Positions 1 through 11,218 are shown, numbered from the stretch's first letter. The stretch: 64,000 nt of DNA from Candidatus Anaeroferrophillus wilburensis (GCA_016934315.1 JAFGSY010000012.1:31349-95348), one strand, 5' to 3'. Numbers and translations: made by a program. Notes: generated by a model from the letters alone, not told the origin.

Positions 1-1270
1 TTTTCAGGCCGGTCACCGCCTGTTCGCCGGAAAAAACGCACAGGGCCACCGGTTTATGGTAGCGCTGGGCCAGGATATTGATGGTTTCCGCCAGCCGCAG
101 GGAAGCGTCCCCCTCCACATCGGCCTGGAAGACATGGTTGAACAGCACCCCGTCAACGTCCGGCCGCTGGAGCACCTGCTCCAGAATCGTCACGTAGAAA
201 TCGATATCAAAAAGATCTCCCAGGTCAAGGGGGTTGGTGGGATTGATGACCTTGGCCCGGAAGCGGGACTTGATAAAATCGATAAATTCATCGCTGAACT
301 CCACCAGCTGAAAACCGGCGGCCGCCGCCGCATCCGCCGCCACCACCGCATGGCCGCCAGAACGGGAGATCACCACCAGATTATCGCCCCGCATCAGCGG
401 CAGGCTGAATGATTTTACCTGATTGATAAACTGGCGAAAGGTTTTCACCCGATAGATGCCATACTGGCGGCAGGCGGCATCTACCACCTGGTCATCGTTG
501 GCCAATGCCGCCGTGTGCGACCGGGCTATGCGGCCGCTCTGTTCAGAGGTGTTGGCTTTGTGGAGGATCACCGGCTTCTGGATGCCGGCACACTGTGAGA
601 GCAGCCGCTGGCCATCCTCAATCCCTTCGAGGTAGAGGCCGATGATGGTCGTCCGGGGATCGTCCTTCAAATAGGCAAGATAATCGCTCTCATCAAGGCA
701 GCTTTTATTGCCCATACTGACCACCTTGGCAACCCCGAGGCTGTCACTGCTGCCCATCCCCAGGTAGGTCAGAGCCATGCCGCCGCTCTGGGAAACCAGG
801 GACAGCCCACCTTCTCTGATCTCCGCCGAAGAGAGACGCATGAAGGGCAGACACAAACCGTTGTGACGATTGATGATGCTGATCCCGTTGGGGCCGACAA
901 ATTTCACCCCATGCTGGCTGGCAAAGGCGACAATCTCCTTCTCTAGGACAGCCCCGGCAGCAGAAAACTCCCGGAAACCGCCGCTTTCAATCACCATTCT
1001 GGTAATGCCTTTGGCTACACAGGCTTTCATGGTGGCCAGCACCGTCGCCGCCGGCGTCAGGATGACCGCCATCTCAATACCGTCGGGAAGATCAGCAAAC
1101 TCGGTATGGATCCGATGGCCAAGAAAATACCCTGGTTTCCTGCCCAGCAGGTGAATTTCACCTTCGAAACCAAAGTCGATCAGATTATGAACAATATTCT
1201 TCGCCAGATTTTCCGGCTTCGGCGACACGCCGATGACCAGCACCGACCGGGGGTGAAACAGCTTCTCCAT
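1..1270 (-). CDS. Acyl-CoA synthetase (NDP-forming), alpha-type part, truncated by window edge
   Basis: Translated by hand on the minus strand from an ATG at 1270 that follows GGGAGA; the frame stays open to base 1, so at least 423 residues are present and the C-terminus lies outside. An N-terminal CoA-binding Rossmann domain (about residues 1-130, with the conserved GPNG near 127) is followed by a succinyl-CoA-synthetase-like domain with SQSGGM at 160-165. The sequence SHTAAL places the likely phosphorylated histidine at residue 252, as in ADP-forming acetyl-CoA synthetases. These enzymes convert acyl-CoA, ADP and phosphate to acid, CoA and ATP. Whether the ATP-grasp part is fused at the C-terminus cannot be seen. 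A related protein acetyltransferase fusion is possible but no acetyltransferase domain is visible. Confidence 0.85.
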   Translation of the reverse strand, partial: MEKLFHPRSVLVIGVSPKPENLAKNIVHNLIDFGFEGEIHLLGRKPGYFLGHRIHTEFADLPDGIEMAVILTPAATVLATMKACVAKGITRMVIESGGFREFSAAGAVLEKEIVAFASQHGVKFVGPNGISIINRHNGLCLPFMRLSSAEIREGGLSLVSQSGGMALTYLGMGSSDSLGVAKVVSMGNKSCLDESDYLAYLKDDPRTTIIGLYLEGIEDGQRLLSQCAGIQKPVILHKANTSEQSGRIARSHTAALANDDQVVDAACRQYGIYRVKTFRQFINQVKSFSLPLMRGDNLVVISRSGGHAVVAADAAAAAGFQLVEFSDEFIDFIKSRFRAKVINPTNPLDLGDLFDIDFYVTILEQVLQRPDVDGVLFNHVFQADVEGDASLRLAETINILAQRYHKPVALCVFSGEQAVTGLK

Positions 1271-1411
1271 GGATGGATCTCCCTATGAATTTTTGCACCT
1301 GCCTGCTCCAGCAGTAAATGAGCAGCCATTCATTATCTCACCATGTATCCTATCACCCACCCCCTGTCAAGAACTAGCATGGCTGGAAAAGGCTGGGCAG
1401 GGCAAAATGGA

Positions 1412-1440
1412 TTGACAAAAAACGCTAAATCACGTACATC
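1412..1440 (+). promoter_or_regulatory. Possible sigma-70 promoter for ndk
   Basis: A perfect TTGACA at 1412-1417 is followed after 17 bases by TACATC at 1435-1440, which matches only three of six -10 positions. If used, it gives a leader of roughly 145 bases that contains the hairpin at 1505-1560. The weak -10 keeps this tentative. Confidence 0.35.
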
Positions 1441-1504
1441 AGCGTCAATTTTCCAGCCGGACCCAACAGCAATAACCAGAGATGTTTGCCCGGAAACCAT
1501 GTAG

Positions 1505-1560
1505 CGGATCGACATTGTTGGACATGGGTAACAGCCTGAGCCTGGAGACTTGTCGATCCG
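1505..1560 (+). promoter_or_regulatory. Structured leader hairpin upstream of ndk
   Basis: CGGATCGACA at 1505-1514 is perfectly complementary to TGTCGATCCG at 1551-1560. This gives a 10-bp helix enclosing a 36-base loop, in which TGTT and AACA may form a small inner helix. The structure ends 30 bases before the ndk start and is not followed by a T-tract, so it is not a simple terminator. It resembles no riboswitch class known to me. It could be a regulatory leader, a transcript-stabilising structure or a protein-binding site. Confidence 0.5.
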
Positions 1561-1590
1561 ATAATTGGTCACTTTAACAAGGAGTAGAGT

Positions 1591-2013
1591 ATGGAACGCA
1601 CCTTATCAATCATCAAACCGGATGCGGTGGCCAAAGGAGTCATCGGCAACATTATCGCCACCTTTGAGGCCAACGGCCTGCGGATAGCGGCCATGAAGAT
1701 GGTTCATCTGAGCAAACGGGAAGCGGAGGGTTTTTATGCCGTCCATCGGCAACGGCCGTTTTTCGGCAGCCTGACCGATTTCATGTCTATGGGACCTGCT
1801 GTGGTGATGGTGCTGGCAGGCGACGACGCAATCAGTAAAAATCGGGAGCTGATGGGGGCCACCAATCCGGCGGAAGCCGCTGAAGGCACCCTCCGGAAAC
1901 GCTTTGCCACCGATATCGAAAAAAATGCCGTCCATGGTTCCGACGCCCCGGAAACCGCCCGGACGGAAATCGCCTATTTCTTCCCTGAGCTGGAAATCGT
2001 CAACGAACAGTAG
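1591..2013 (+). CDS. ndk: Nucleoside diphosphate kinase
   Basis: This 140-residue protein has the normal length and motifs of the Ndk family. KPDAV is near the N-terminus, and NAVHGSD at 112-118 carries the phosphorylated histidine H115. The enzyme moves the gamma phosphate of ATP to other nucleoside diphosphates through that phospho-histidine and so supplies cytosolic NTPs and dNTPs. The ATG is preceded by AAGGAGT at good spacing. bioD follows 32 bases after the stop, separated by a small hairpin, so the two may be co-transcribed. The leader carries a strong hairpin. Confidence 0.98.
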   Translation: MERTLSIIKPDAVAKGVIGNIIATFEANGLRIAAMKMVHLSKREAEGFYAVHRQRPFFGSLTDFMSMGPAVVMVLAGDDAISKNRELMGATNPAEAAEGTLRKRFATDIEKNAVHGSDAPETARTEIAYFFPELEIVNEQ

Positions 2014-2031
2014 ATTGCCCGGTTGGCAATC
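2013..2031 (+). other. Small hairpin between ndk and bioD
   Basis: GATTGCC at 2013-2019 pairs perfectly with GGCAATC at 2025-2031 around a 5-base loop, beginning at the last base of the ndk stop codon. There is no T-tract after it, so it is more likely an RNA-stabilising or processing stem than a terminator. Confidence 0.4.
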
Positions 2032-2045
2032 CCCTGCATGAATCC

Positions 2046-2762
2046 ATGAATAAATCCCGAGGACTGTTTATCACCGGTACGGACACCGGGGTCGGCAAGA
2101 CCCTGGTGTCGGCGATTCTAGCAGTTTTTCTTCGGCACCAGGGACGTGCATTCAGTTACCTGAAACCCATGGAAAGCGGCATCGCTGACCAGGATGCCCT
2201 GGCCCATGATTCCGACGGTTCCCAGGTTCGACAGGCAGCCGCCCTGCAAACGCCCCTCAGCGAGATTATTCCTTTCACCTTCCGGGAACCACTGGCACCG
2301 CTGTTGGCGGCTCGACGACAACAGCAGGTTATCAGCCGCGAGACACTGCGCACCACAAGCCAGACCCATCTGGAACGGCATCCGTTCACCCTGGTGGAGG
2401 GCGCCGGCGGCCTGCTGGTTCCCCTGTGCCCGCAATACCTGGTTGTCGACCTGATTCAAGACCTCCAGCTGCCAGTCCTGCTGGTCTGCCGATCAGCCCT
2501 GGGGGGAGTAAACCATACCCTCCTGTCCTTGGCCTGTCTGCGCCAGGCGGGCATTCCGATCGCCGGCCTGGTGGTCAACCATCTGAACGGCCCCCCCGGC
2601 ATTGCGGAACAGCATTTCAGTGCCCAGATCGAGGAATTCGACCCGGTTCCCATTCTTGGAGAACTGCCCTTCCAGCCGGCCATCTCCTTTACAAGCGAAG
2701 CGCTGCTGCCCTTAGCGGCACAGCTGAACCTGGATCATTTTTTTACCCAGCTGATCGGCTGA
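2046..2762 (+). CDS. bioD: Dethiobiotin synthetase
   Basis: BioD closes the ureido ring of dethiobiotin from diaminopelargonate, CO2 and ATP, the penultimate step of biotin synthesis. The protein has 238 residues, the usual length. The P-loop GTDTGVGKT is at 11-19, and VEGAGGLLVPL follows in the middle of the chain as expected for the family. The ATG has no clear Shine-Dalgarno site, which may mean it relies on translation continuing from ndk. No other biotin gene is in the window, so the pathway is scattered. Confidence 0.96.
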   Translation: MNKSRGLFITGTDTGVGKTLVSAILAVFLRHQGRAFSYLKPMESGIADQDALAHDSDGSQVRQAAALQTPLSEIIPFTFREPLAPLLAARRQQQVISRETLRTTSQTHLERHPFTLVEGAGGLLVPLCPQYLVVDLIQDLQLPVLLVCRSALGGVNHTLLSLACLRQAGIPIAGLVVNHLNGPPGIAEQHFSAQIEEFDPVPILGELPFQPAISFTSEALLPLAAQLNLDHFFTQLIG

Positions 2763-2850
2763 ACCTTTTCTCTCTGGCAGCCAAGGACCAATACCCCCAC
2801 CGGAACCGTTGGCCGAGGTTCAGCAAAAAGCAATTGCGTTGTAATTTCTT

Positions 2851-3630
2851 TCAATAGTTTGCCGGACGCTTGGCGAAAAAAGCAGCGACCCCCTCTTTCA
2901 TTTCACTGCCGGCTGCGCAGGCAATCAACCCCTGACGTTCCGCTTCAATATGCTCAGGAAATGATCTGGAAACCCCTTGAATGAGAAGCTTTTTGGTCCG
3001 CGCCAGGGCGGCTGCGGGCCCCTGCCCCAGCTTTTTGATCAAAGCAGCTGCCTCTTGGCCGGCTGATTCGGCGGCAACAAAACGGCTTACCAAACCCATG
3101 TCAGCAGCCTGGCGGCCGTCAATGGAGCCATTGCTCAAAAAGAAATCCAGGGCCCGAGGCAACCCAAGCGCCCGCAGAACAGCAAAACTGCTGCCGCCGT
3201 CGGGGACGGCACCAATCCCCACATAACCGGCCACAAAACGGGCATTCTCCGTCGCCAAGGTAATATCCGCTGCCAGCGCCAGGCCAACACCAAAACCGGC
3301 GCACACCCCATCCACAAGGGAAACAAAGATTTTTTCCATACCGCGAATCGCCAGCACGGTGGCATTCAGGGTGACGGTCAGCTGTTCAATCAGGGTATGC
3401 AGATTGCCGGCATCAATGCCCCGCTTAAAAGATCCCAGATCGCCGCCGCCGGAAAACAACCGGCCGTTGCTTTGCAGCAGAACGACGCTGATCTCATTAT
3501 CCCAACGGACCTCCTGAACCGTCTGCCACAAGGCAGCGGCCAGAGATTCATTGTAGACATTACCCGATTCCGGGGCATTAAGGGTTAACGTGGCACAACG
3601 ACCTTTTTTTTCCAAAACAAGAACTGACAT
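2851..3630 (-). CDS. Enoyl-CoA hydratase/isomerase family protein (crotonase fold)
   Basis: This 259-residue protein has the crotonase length. An oxyanion-hole segment SGGGDLG follows the first beta-sheet region, and a second, CAGFGVGLALAADI, lies mid-chain. The later segment GIGAVPDGGSS resembles the 1,2-epoxyphenylacetyl-CoA isomerase (PaaG) and enoyl-CoA isomerase branch, where an Asp takes the catalytic role, rather than the classical two-glutamate hydratases. The exact substrate cannot be told. The ATG at 3630 has AAGGAGA upstream. The gene stands alone on the minus strand, divergent from pyrE, with an inverted repeat in the shared upstream region. Confidence 0.88.
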   Translation of the reverse strand: MSVLVLEKKGRCATLTLNAPESGNVYNESLAAALWQTVQEVRWDNEISVVLLQSNGRLFSGGGDLGSFKRGIDAGNLHTLIEQLTVTLNATVLAIRGMEKIFVSLVDGVCAGFGVGLALAADITLATENARFVAGYVGIGAVPDGGSSFAVLRALGLPRALDFFLSNGSIDGRQAADMGLVSRFVAAESAGQEAAALIKKLGQGPAAALARTKKLLIQGVSRSFPEHIEAERQGLIACAAGSEMKEGVAAFFAKRPANY

Positions 3631-3686
3631 GGCAGGCTCTCCTTATTGGCGGTAAACAGTTAATGAATTACTGTTCATCGACTAGT

Positions 3687-3705
3687 ACAAGTGGCGGCAA
3701 CTTGT
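3687..3705. promoter_or_regulatory. Inverted repeat, possible operator of the enoyl-CoA hydratase gene
   Basis: ACAAGT at 3687-3692 and ACTTGT at 3700-3705 form a perfect 6-bp inverted repeat with a 7-base spacer, 57 bases upstream of the enoyl-CoA hydratase start. A minus-strand TTGACA overlaps its outer side. The position suits a repressor site such as one of the TetR type, but no regulator is encoded nearby. Confidence 0.3.
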
Positions 3706-3747
3706 CAACCTGTATCATCACTAAGCTCCGGCAACTGCAACTTTCAC

Positions 3748-3775
3748 TTGACATCTCTTCCCCCCGCTGTATAAA
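3748..3775 (+). promoter_or_regulatory. Sigma-70 promoter for pyrE
   Basis: TTGACA at 3748-3753, a 16-base spacer and TATAAA at 3770-3775 make one of the best promoters in the window. Transcription from about 3782 would give a leader of about 140 bases before pyrE. I see no clear attenuator hairpin with a T-tract in that leader. Confidence 0.65.
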
Positions 3776-3920
3776 TGATTTTGCATGGCTGCCCATGCTC
3801 AGCCAAACTGTTTTTTCAGCCATCTTCGCCTTTTTGCCGGCCGGTTCTGCATTGAGTAATGGCAACGGCCTGAAACCGCCGCCCAATAGAACGATACTTC
3901 ACAAACGGACATAAAAAAAC

Positions 3921-4496
3921 ATGACAAACGATCGCCCGCCCATCAAAGGCAAAAAAGCCCGCCTGCTTGAACTTTTGAAAGAGCTTTCCTATGAAAACCG
4001 CCCGGTTACCCTGACCTCGGGCAAAACCAGCAGCTACTATGTGGACGGCAAACAGACCACCCTGCACAGTGAGGGCAGCTACCTGACCGGCAGCCTCGTG
4101 CTTGAAACCATCCAGGACTCCGGACGCCCCATCAAAGGCGTTGGCGGCCTGACCATGGGGGCTGATCCCATCGCCAGTGCGGTGAGCGTCCTCAGCTGGG
4201 CTGCCGGCACCCCCATCAGTGCCTTTTATATCCGCAAAGAACCGAAAGGCCACGGAAAAAACCTCTGGATTGAAGGCAACAAAAATCTGGCACCTCGTGA
4301 CCAGGTGGCCATTGTCGAAGATGTGGTAACCACCGGCGGCTCTCTCTGGAAAGCAGTTGAGCGGACCCTCGACCACGGTTTGGAGGTCGCCATGGTCATC
4401 ACACTCCTGGACCGTCTGGAAGGCGGCAGGGAGATGCTGCAGGCAAAGGGATTCCCCCTCACCTCCCTCTTTACCATCAACGACCTGCGCTCCTAG
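3921..4496 (+). CDS. pyrE: Orotate phosphoribosyltransferase
   Basis: PyrE joins orotate to PRPP to give orotidine 5'-phosphate in pyrimidine synthesis. The protein has 191 residues. The PRPP-binding signature VAIVEDVVTTGGS sits at 129-141, and the N-terminal segment TSGKTSSYYVDGK is typical of PyrE. It has its own promoter, about 140 bases upstream. The response-regulator gene starts 11 bases after the stop, so the two are probably co-transcribed although their roles are unrelated. pyrG, a later step of the pathway, lies 2.5 kb downstream. Confidence 0.96.
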   Translation: MTNDRPPIKGKKARLLELLKELSYENRPVTLTSGKTSSYYVDGKQTTLHSEGSYLTGSLVLETIQDSGRPIKGVGGLTMGADPIASAVSVLSWAAGTPISAFYIRKEPKGHGKNLWIEGNKNLAPRDQVAIVEDVVTTGGSLWKAVERTLDHGLEVAMVITLLDRLEGGREMLQAKGFPLTSLFTINDLRS

Positions 4497-4507
4497 GGGC
4501 ATGGATA

Positions 4508-5398
4508 ATGATCAAAAACCGGATACTTATTGTTGATGATGAAGCCCCGATCAGGGAAATACTGGAAAATATTGTCTCTAAAGAGGGTTTGATCAGCAGC
4601 AGCTACGAAAATGGCAAACTGGCCCTTGAGGCCCTGACTGCTCACCATGATGATGTCATGCTGGTGATTACCGACATTAAAATGCCGGAAATGGATGGCA
4701 TCCAGCTTATCAGGGAGGCAAAGAAGCTGTTCCCTGACCTCCCTTTTGTTATTGCTTCCGGCTATGGTACAAAAGACAATATTATTACCGCGTTGAAGCT
4801 GGGAGCCCTCGACTATCTGGAAAAACCATTTCAAGTCAAGGATATTGCCAACACAATTCAGAGAATCAAAAGGGCGGTCTATGCCTCTCGGCAGACCACT
4901 GAACTTTACCATTATCTGGAAGAAAAAAGGATCATCTTCAAAATCGGCAACGACCTCCATCTGGTTCCCTCGCTGGTGGAGGAACTGGTGAGCGAGATCC
5001 AAAGGGGCCGTCGGGGAAGCCTGCCGTTTGATTTGACCGGCATCCGCATGGCTCTCCATGAAGCAGTCATCAACGCCATTGAACATGGCAATCTCGAGCT
5101 CTCTTCCATGCTGAAGGAGGAGCCCAATTATCTCGAGATTCTCAGCCAGCGGGCAGCGGAGCTACCCTATGCAAAGCGGCAGGTGGTGGTCAGCACAACG
5201 ATCAAAAGCAGCTCTTTCTCCTGCACCATCACCGATGAAGGACCTGGATTCAACTGGCAATCCCTCCCTGACCCCCGGAACCCTGACAATCTGTTCAAAC
5301 CCCACGGTCGCGGGATCATCCTTATTGCCAACTATTTCGATCAACTTACTTTCAGCGAACAAGGGAACTCCATCAGCATGGAGAAATGCCTTGTCTAA
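4508..5398 (+). CDS. Response regulator fused to an anti-sigma-type HATPase domain
   Basis: Residues 1-120 form a receiver domain with the acidic pair D10/D11, the phosphorylation site D56, S84 and K106. Residues of about 150-296 form a GHKL ATPase domain of the RsbW/SpoIIAB kind: N-box HEAVINAIEHGN at 184-195, DEGPGF at 243-248 and HGRGI at 266-270. There is no histidine-phosphorylation domain between them, so this is not a hybrid sensor kinase. The likely role is phosphorylation-controlled binding or serine phosphorylation of an anti-sigma antagonist or a sigma factor. No partner STAS protein, sigma factor or cognate sensor kinase lies nearby. It starts 11 bases after pyrE and ends 15 bases before apgM. 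Confidence 0.88.
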   Translation: MIKNRILIVDDEAPIREILENIVSKEGLISSSYENGKLALEALTAHHDDVMLVITDIKMPEMDGIQLIREAKKLFPDLPFVIASGYGTKDNIITALKLGALDYLEKPFQVKDIANTIQRIKRAVYASRQTTELYHYLEEKRIIFKIGNDLHLVPSLVEELVSEIQRGRRGSLPFDLTGIRMALHEAVINAIEHGNLELSSMLKEEPNYLEILSQRAAELPYAKRQVVVSTTIKSSSFSCTITDEGPGFNWQSLPDPRNPDNLFKPHGRGIILIANYFDQLTFSEQGNSISMEKCLV

Positions 5399-5413
5399 CG
5401 GAATATCTCACTG

Positions 5414-6649
5414 ATGAGCAAAAAAAAATTTCTGGTCATACTTGGCGATGGGATGGCTGATGATCCCCAGGAACGTCTGGGAGGGAAAACCCCGTTGGCA
5501 GCAGCCCATACACCCCACCTTGATCGGCTGGCGCAGACCGCCGAGCAAGGTCTCCTGACCACCATACCTGAAGGTTTTCCAGCCGGCAGCGATGTGGCCA
5601 ACCTAGCGGTTTTCGGTTATGATCCGGCCCGCTACTATACCGGCCGGGCACCACTGGAAGCCGCCAGCATGGGCATTGAACTGGGGCCTGATGATGTGGC
5701 ATTCCGCTGCAATCTGGTCAACATTCTCCACTATCAGGGGCGTGGCTTCATGCATGACTTCAGTGCCGGCCACATCACCACAGCTGAAGCCCGGCAGGTT
5801 ATCGAACACCTCAATGGGGAACTTGGCAGTGAACATCTGCAGTTCTATGCCGGCGTCAGCTATCGCCACCTGATGGTCATCAGGGACTGCCCCCCGGAAC
5901 TGGCTGCCCTTGACCTGACGCCGCCCCATGACATTACCGGGCAGGAGATTGTTCACCATCTGCCGGAAAATCCCGCCTCCCCCATTCAGCAGCTGATGCT
6001 CTCATCCCAGATCATCCTCCATCACCTGCCCTTTCTCCGGAAAAAGGTGGAGCAGGGAGAAGTAACTGCCAATTCCATCTGGCTGTGGGGACAGGGGAAA
6101 AAGCCACAACTGGATTCATTCAGCACCCGCTTCGGCTGCAACGGGGTAGTAATCTCAGCCGTTGATTTGATCAAGGGCATCGGTATCTGTGCCGGATTGG
6201 AAGCTATGGATGTGCCGGGGGCGACTGGCTACCTTGACACAAATTATGAGAACAAGGTGTCCTACGCCCTCAAGAGTCTGCAGAACCACGACTTTGTCTA
6301 TCTGCATGTGGAGGCCCCTGATGAAGCCTCCCACGAAGGCAGCCTGGAAAAGAAGGTTCAGGCCATTGAAGATCTGGACAGCCGGGTCATTGGTCCCCTG
6401 GTGGCTGGGCTGCAGGACAGCCAGGCTGCGTTTCGGATGGTTGTTCTGCCGGATCATCCTACCCCCATAGCAACCAAAACCCACTCTTCCGGACCGGTGC
6501 CCTACCTGCTCCATGACAGTGAGGAAAGTAGTTTGGGCAAGGCGGCTTCCTATTGTGAAGAAACTGCCCGGGCAACCGGCAAACACTGGCCCCGGGGCTG
6601 GGAGTTTATGGATTATCTCATCAATTCCAGCTGCAGGGGCAAAAGTTGA
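5414..6649 (+). CDS. apgM: Cofactor-independent phosphoglycerate mutase, ApgM type (or proposed homoserine kinase)
   Basis: This 411-residue protein belongs to the archaeal-type, metal-dependent branch of the alkaline phosphatase superfamily. GDGMAD near residues 11-16 carries the first metal ligand D12, and AGSDVANL places the serine nucleophile at S59. Later metal ligands appear around DEASHEG and VLPDHPTP. The family interconverts 3- and 2-phosphoglycerate. A closely related subgroup in Deltaproteobacteria and clostridia that lack ThrB has been proposed to act as homoserine kinase, and this gene could belong there. No threonine gene is adjacent to decide it. The start is ATG without a strong ribosome site. 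Confidence 0.85.
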   Translation: MSKKKFLVILGDGMADDPQERLGGKTPLAAAHTPHLDRLAQTAEQGLLTTIPEGFPAGSDVANLAVFGYDPARYYTGRAPLEAASMGIELGPDDVAFRCNLVNILHYQGRGFMHDFSAGHITTAEARQVIEHLNGELGSEHLQFYAGVSYRHLMVIRDCPPELAALDLTPPHDITGQEIVHHLPENPASPIQQLMLSSQIILHHLPFLRKKVEQGEVTANSIWLWGQGKKPQLDSFSTRFGCNGVVISAVDLIKGIGICAGLEAMDVPGATGYLDTNYENKVSYALKSLQNHDFVYLHVEAPDEASHEGSLEKKVQAIEDLDSRVIGPLVAGLQDSQAAFRMVVLPDHPTPIATKTHSSGPVPYLLHDSEESSLGKAASYCEETARATGKHWPRGWEFMDYLINSSCRGKS

Positions 6650-9468
<2,819 letters not shown>

Positions 9469-9543
9469 ACCCTTGACTTTCCCAGTATTGCCGGCTATTT
9501 TTCTGACTTCATAAACACAACCGCTCACTACGGAAAAAAACTG

Positions 9544-10527
9544 TTGATCAACGACATTCAGCGCATTCTAGATGAGGGCAGGCAGGCACTGGCCATCGAA
9601 TCCCAGGCGATCAGCACCCTCCAGGAACGACTTGATGGATCATTTGTCGATGCGGTGCGGATTCTGGACTCCTGCAAGGGAAAAGTCGTCGTTACCGGGG
9701 TTGGCAAATCAGGAATAATCTGCCGAAAAATTGCCGCCACCCTTTCCAGTACCGGAACCCCGGCACTGTTTCTCCATCCCACGGAAGGATTGCATGGCGA
9801 CCTGGGCATTCTCTCCCGCAATGATGTGATCATCGCCATCTCCTACAGCGGCAATACCGAAGAACTGGTGAAAATTGTCCCGGCGATCAAGCGATTCGGC
9901 CTGCCATTGATCAGCATGACCGGCAATCTGCAGTCGGAGCTGGCAAGCAACAGCGATGTGGTCCTCAATATCCAGGTTTCCCGGGAAGCGTGTCCTCTGG
10001 GCCTGGCACCAACCGCCAGCACCACCGCAACCCTGGCCATGGGAGATGCCTTGGCTTCAGTGCTGCTGGTCGCCAAAGGTTTCAGTGAAGAGGATTTCGC
10101 CCTCCGCCATCCAGGCGGCACCCTGGGTAAGCGGCTGCTGCTCCGGGTCCAGGATGTCATGCATACGGGGGGAAAAATTCCGCTGGTCAAAGAGCAGACC
10201 AGCATGCATGAAACCCTGCTTGAAATTACCGGCAAGGGACTGGGGATCACCGGAGTAACAACAGCGGCTGGCCGATTGATCGGCGTGATTACCGATGGCG
10301 ACCTGCGGCGCACCCTGGAACGGCAGGACAACCTGCTTTCACTGCTGGCCGCTGACGTCATGACCCGCAATCCGAAAAGGATTTTCGCCCATGTTCTGGC
10401 CACCCAGGCATTGAGGATGATGGAAGAACATAGCATTACCTCGGTTTTCGTCGTCAACCGGGACGATGAGGATCTGCCGGTGGGCATTCTCCACCTTCAT
10501 GATCTCCTGCAGGCCGGAGTGGTCTGA
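9544..10527 (+). CDS. kdsD: Arabinose-5-phosphate isomerase (KdsD/KpsF)
   Basis: This enzyme isomerises ribulose 5-phosphate to arabinose 5-phosphate, the substrate of KdsA. An N-terminal SIS domain holds GVGKSG and SYSGNTEE, and two CBS domains fill roughly residues 200-327. The 327-residue length is typical. The only start fitting the family N-terminus is TTG at 9544, preceded by a weak GGA. It lies 75 bases after kdsA in the KDO run. Confidence 0.95.
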   Translation: MINDIQRILDEGRQALAIESQAISTLQERLDGSFVDAVRILDSCKGKVVVTGVGKSGIICRKIAATLSSTGTPALFLHPTEGLHGDLGILSRNDVIIAISYSGNTEELVKIVPAIKRFGLPLISMTGNLQSELASNSDVVLNIQVSREACPLGLAPTASTTATLAMGDALASVLLVAKGFSEEDFALRHPGGTLGKRLLLRVQDVMHTGGKIPLVKEQTSMHETLLEITGKGLGITGVTTAAGRLIGVITDGDLRRTLERQDNLLSLLAADVMTRNPKRIFAHVLATQALRMMEEHSITSVFVVNRDDEDLPVGILHLHDLLQAGVV

Positions 10528-10599
10528 AAACCTCATGCAGTTTCATGTGCTCACCCTACTGACGACAACCATGAAAAGCAACCTTTAGCAGCCGGAAAA

Positions 10600-11160
10600 A
10601 TGAATCCACCAAAAAAACAGCCACAACTGGCTGACAGTCTCCAGCAACGTCTCCTGCCCCTTAGGGGACTGGTGATGGATGTTGACGGCGTCCTCACCGA
10701 TGGCCGGATTATTATCAACGACCGGGGTGAGGAAAGTAAACACTTTCATGTTCGTGACGGCCATGGCATCAAGCTGTTGCTGCGTACCGGTTTTCAGGTG
10801 GCCCTGCTTACCGGGCGGCAGTCCCAGGTTGTGCTTCATCGGGCCCGCGAACTGGGAATCGACACCGTCTTCCAGAAAATCCGCGACAAGGTCACCGCTT
10901 ATGAACAGATCAAAGCAAGACTCGGTCTTGCCGATCAGCAGATCTGCTATGTGGGCGATGATCTGGTGGATATCCCGGTTCTCCGTCGGGCCGGCTTGGC
11001 AGCCACTGTCGCCGATGGCATTGCCGAACTTGACCAGGTGGTTCACTGGCGAGCTTCACTGCCGGGCGGTGGTGGTGCCGTCCGCGAACTGTGTGAACTG
11101 ATCATGCACACCCAACAAACCTGGGAAGCGGCAACTGAACGTTATTTCGGCCAACAATGA
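10600..11160 (+). CDS. kdsC: KDO 8-phosphate phosphatase
   Basis: KdsC removes the phosphate from KDO 8-phosphate. It is a short HAD-superfamily enzyme of 186 residues without a cap domain. Motif I is MDVDGVLTDG with D27 and D29, followed by the loop typical of KdsC (HVRDGHGIKLL), TGRQS as motif II and GDDLVDIPVL as motif IV. It lies 72 bases after kdsD and directly before the LPS export genes. Confidence 0.95.
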   Translation: MNPPKKQPQLADSLQQRLLPLRGLVMDVDGVLTDGRIIINDRGEESKHFHVRDGHGIKLLLRTGFQVALLTGRQSQVVLHRARELGIDTVFQKIRDKVTAYEQIKARLGLADQQICYVGDDLVDIPVLRRAGLAATVADGIAELDQVVHWRASLPGGGGAVRELCELIMHTQQTWEAATERYFGQQ

Positions 11161-11218
11161 TGCCGACTGTGCAGCTTGCCCGCACCGGCCAACCACCAGC
11201 AGCTTTTTCAACCGATCA

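Larger units (their letters stand above)
1271..1590. other. Intergenic region upstream of ndk (320 bp)
   Basis: This gap separates the divergent acyl-CoA synthetase and ndk genes. No convincing gene is present; the 79-codon minus-strand frame within it has no domain signal. It holds a possible promoter at 1412-1440 and a strong long-range hairpin at 1505-1560, both listed separately, and the AAGGAGT ribosome site of ndk just before 1591. Confidence 0.6.

Noticed and set aside
1333..1572. 79-codon minus-strand frame in the ndk upstream region
   Set aside because: It covers the leader hairpin and candidate promoter, has no family resemblance and lacks a convincing ribosome site.
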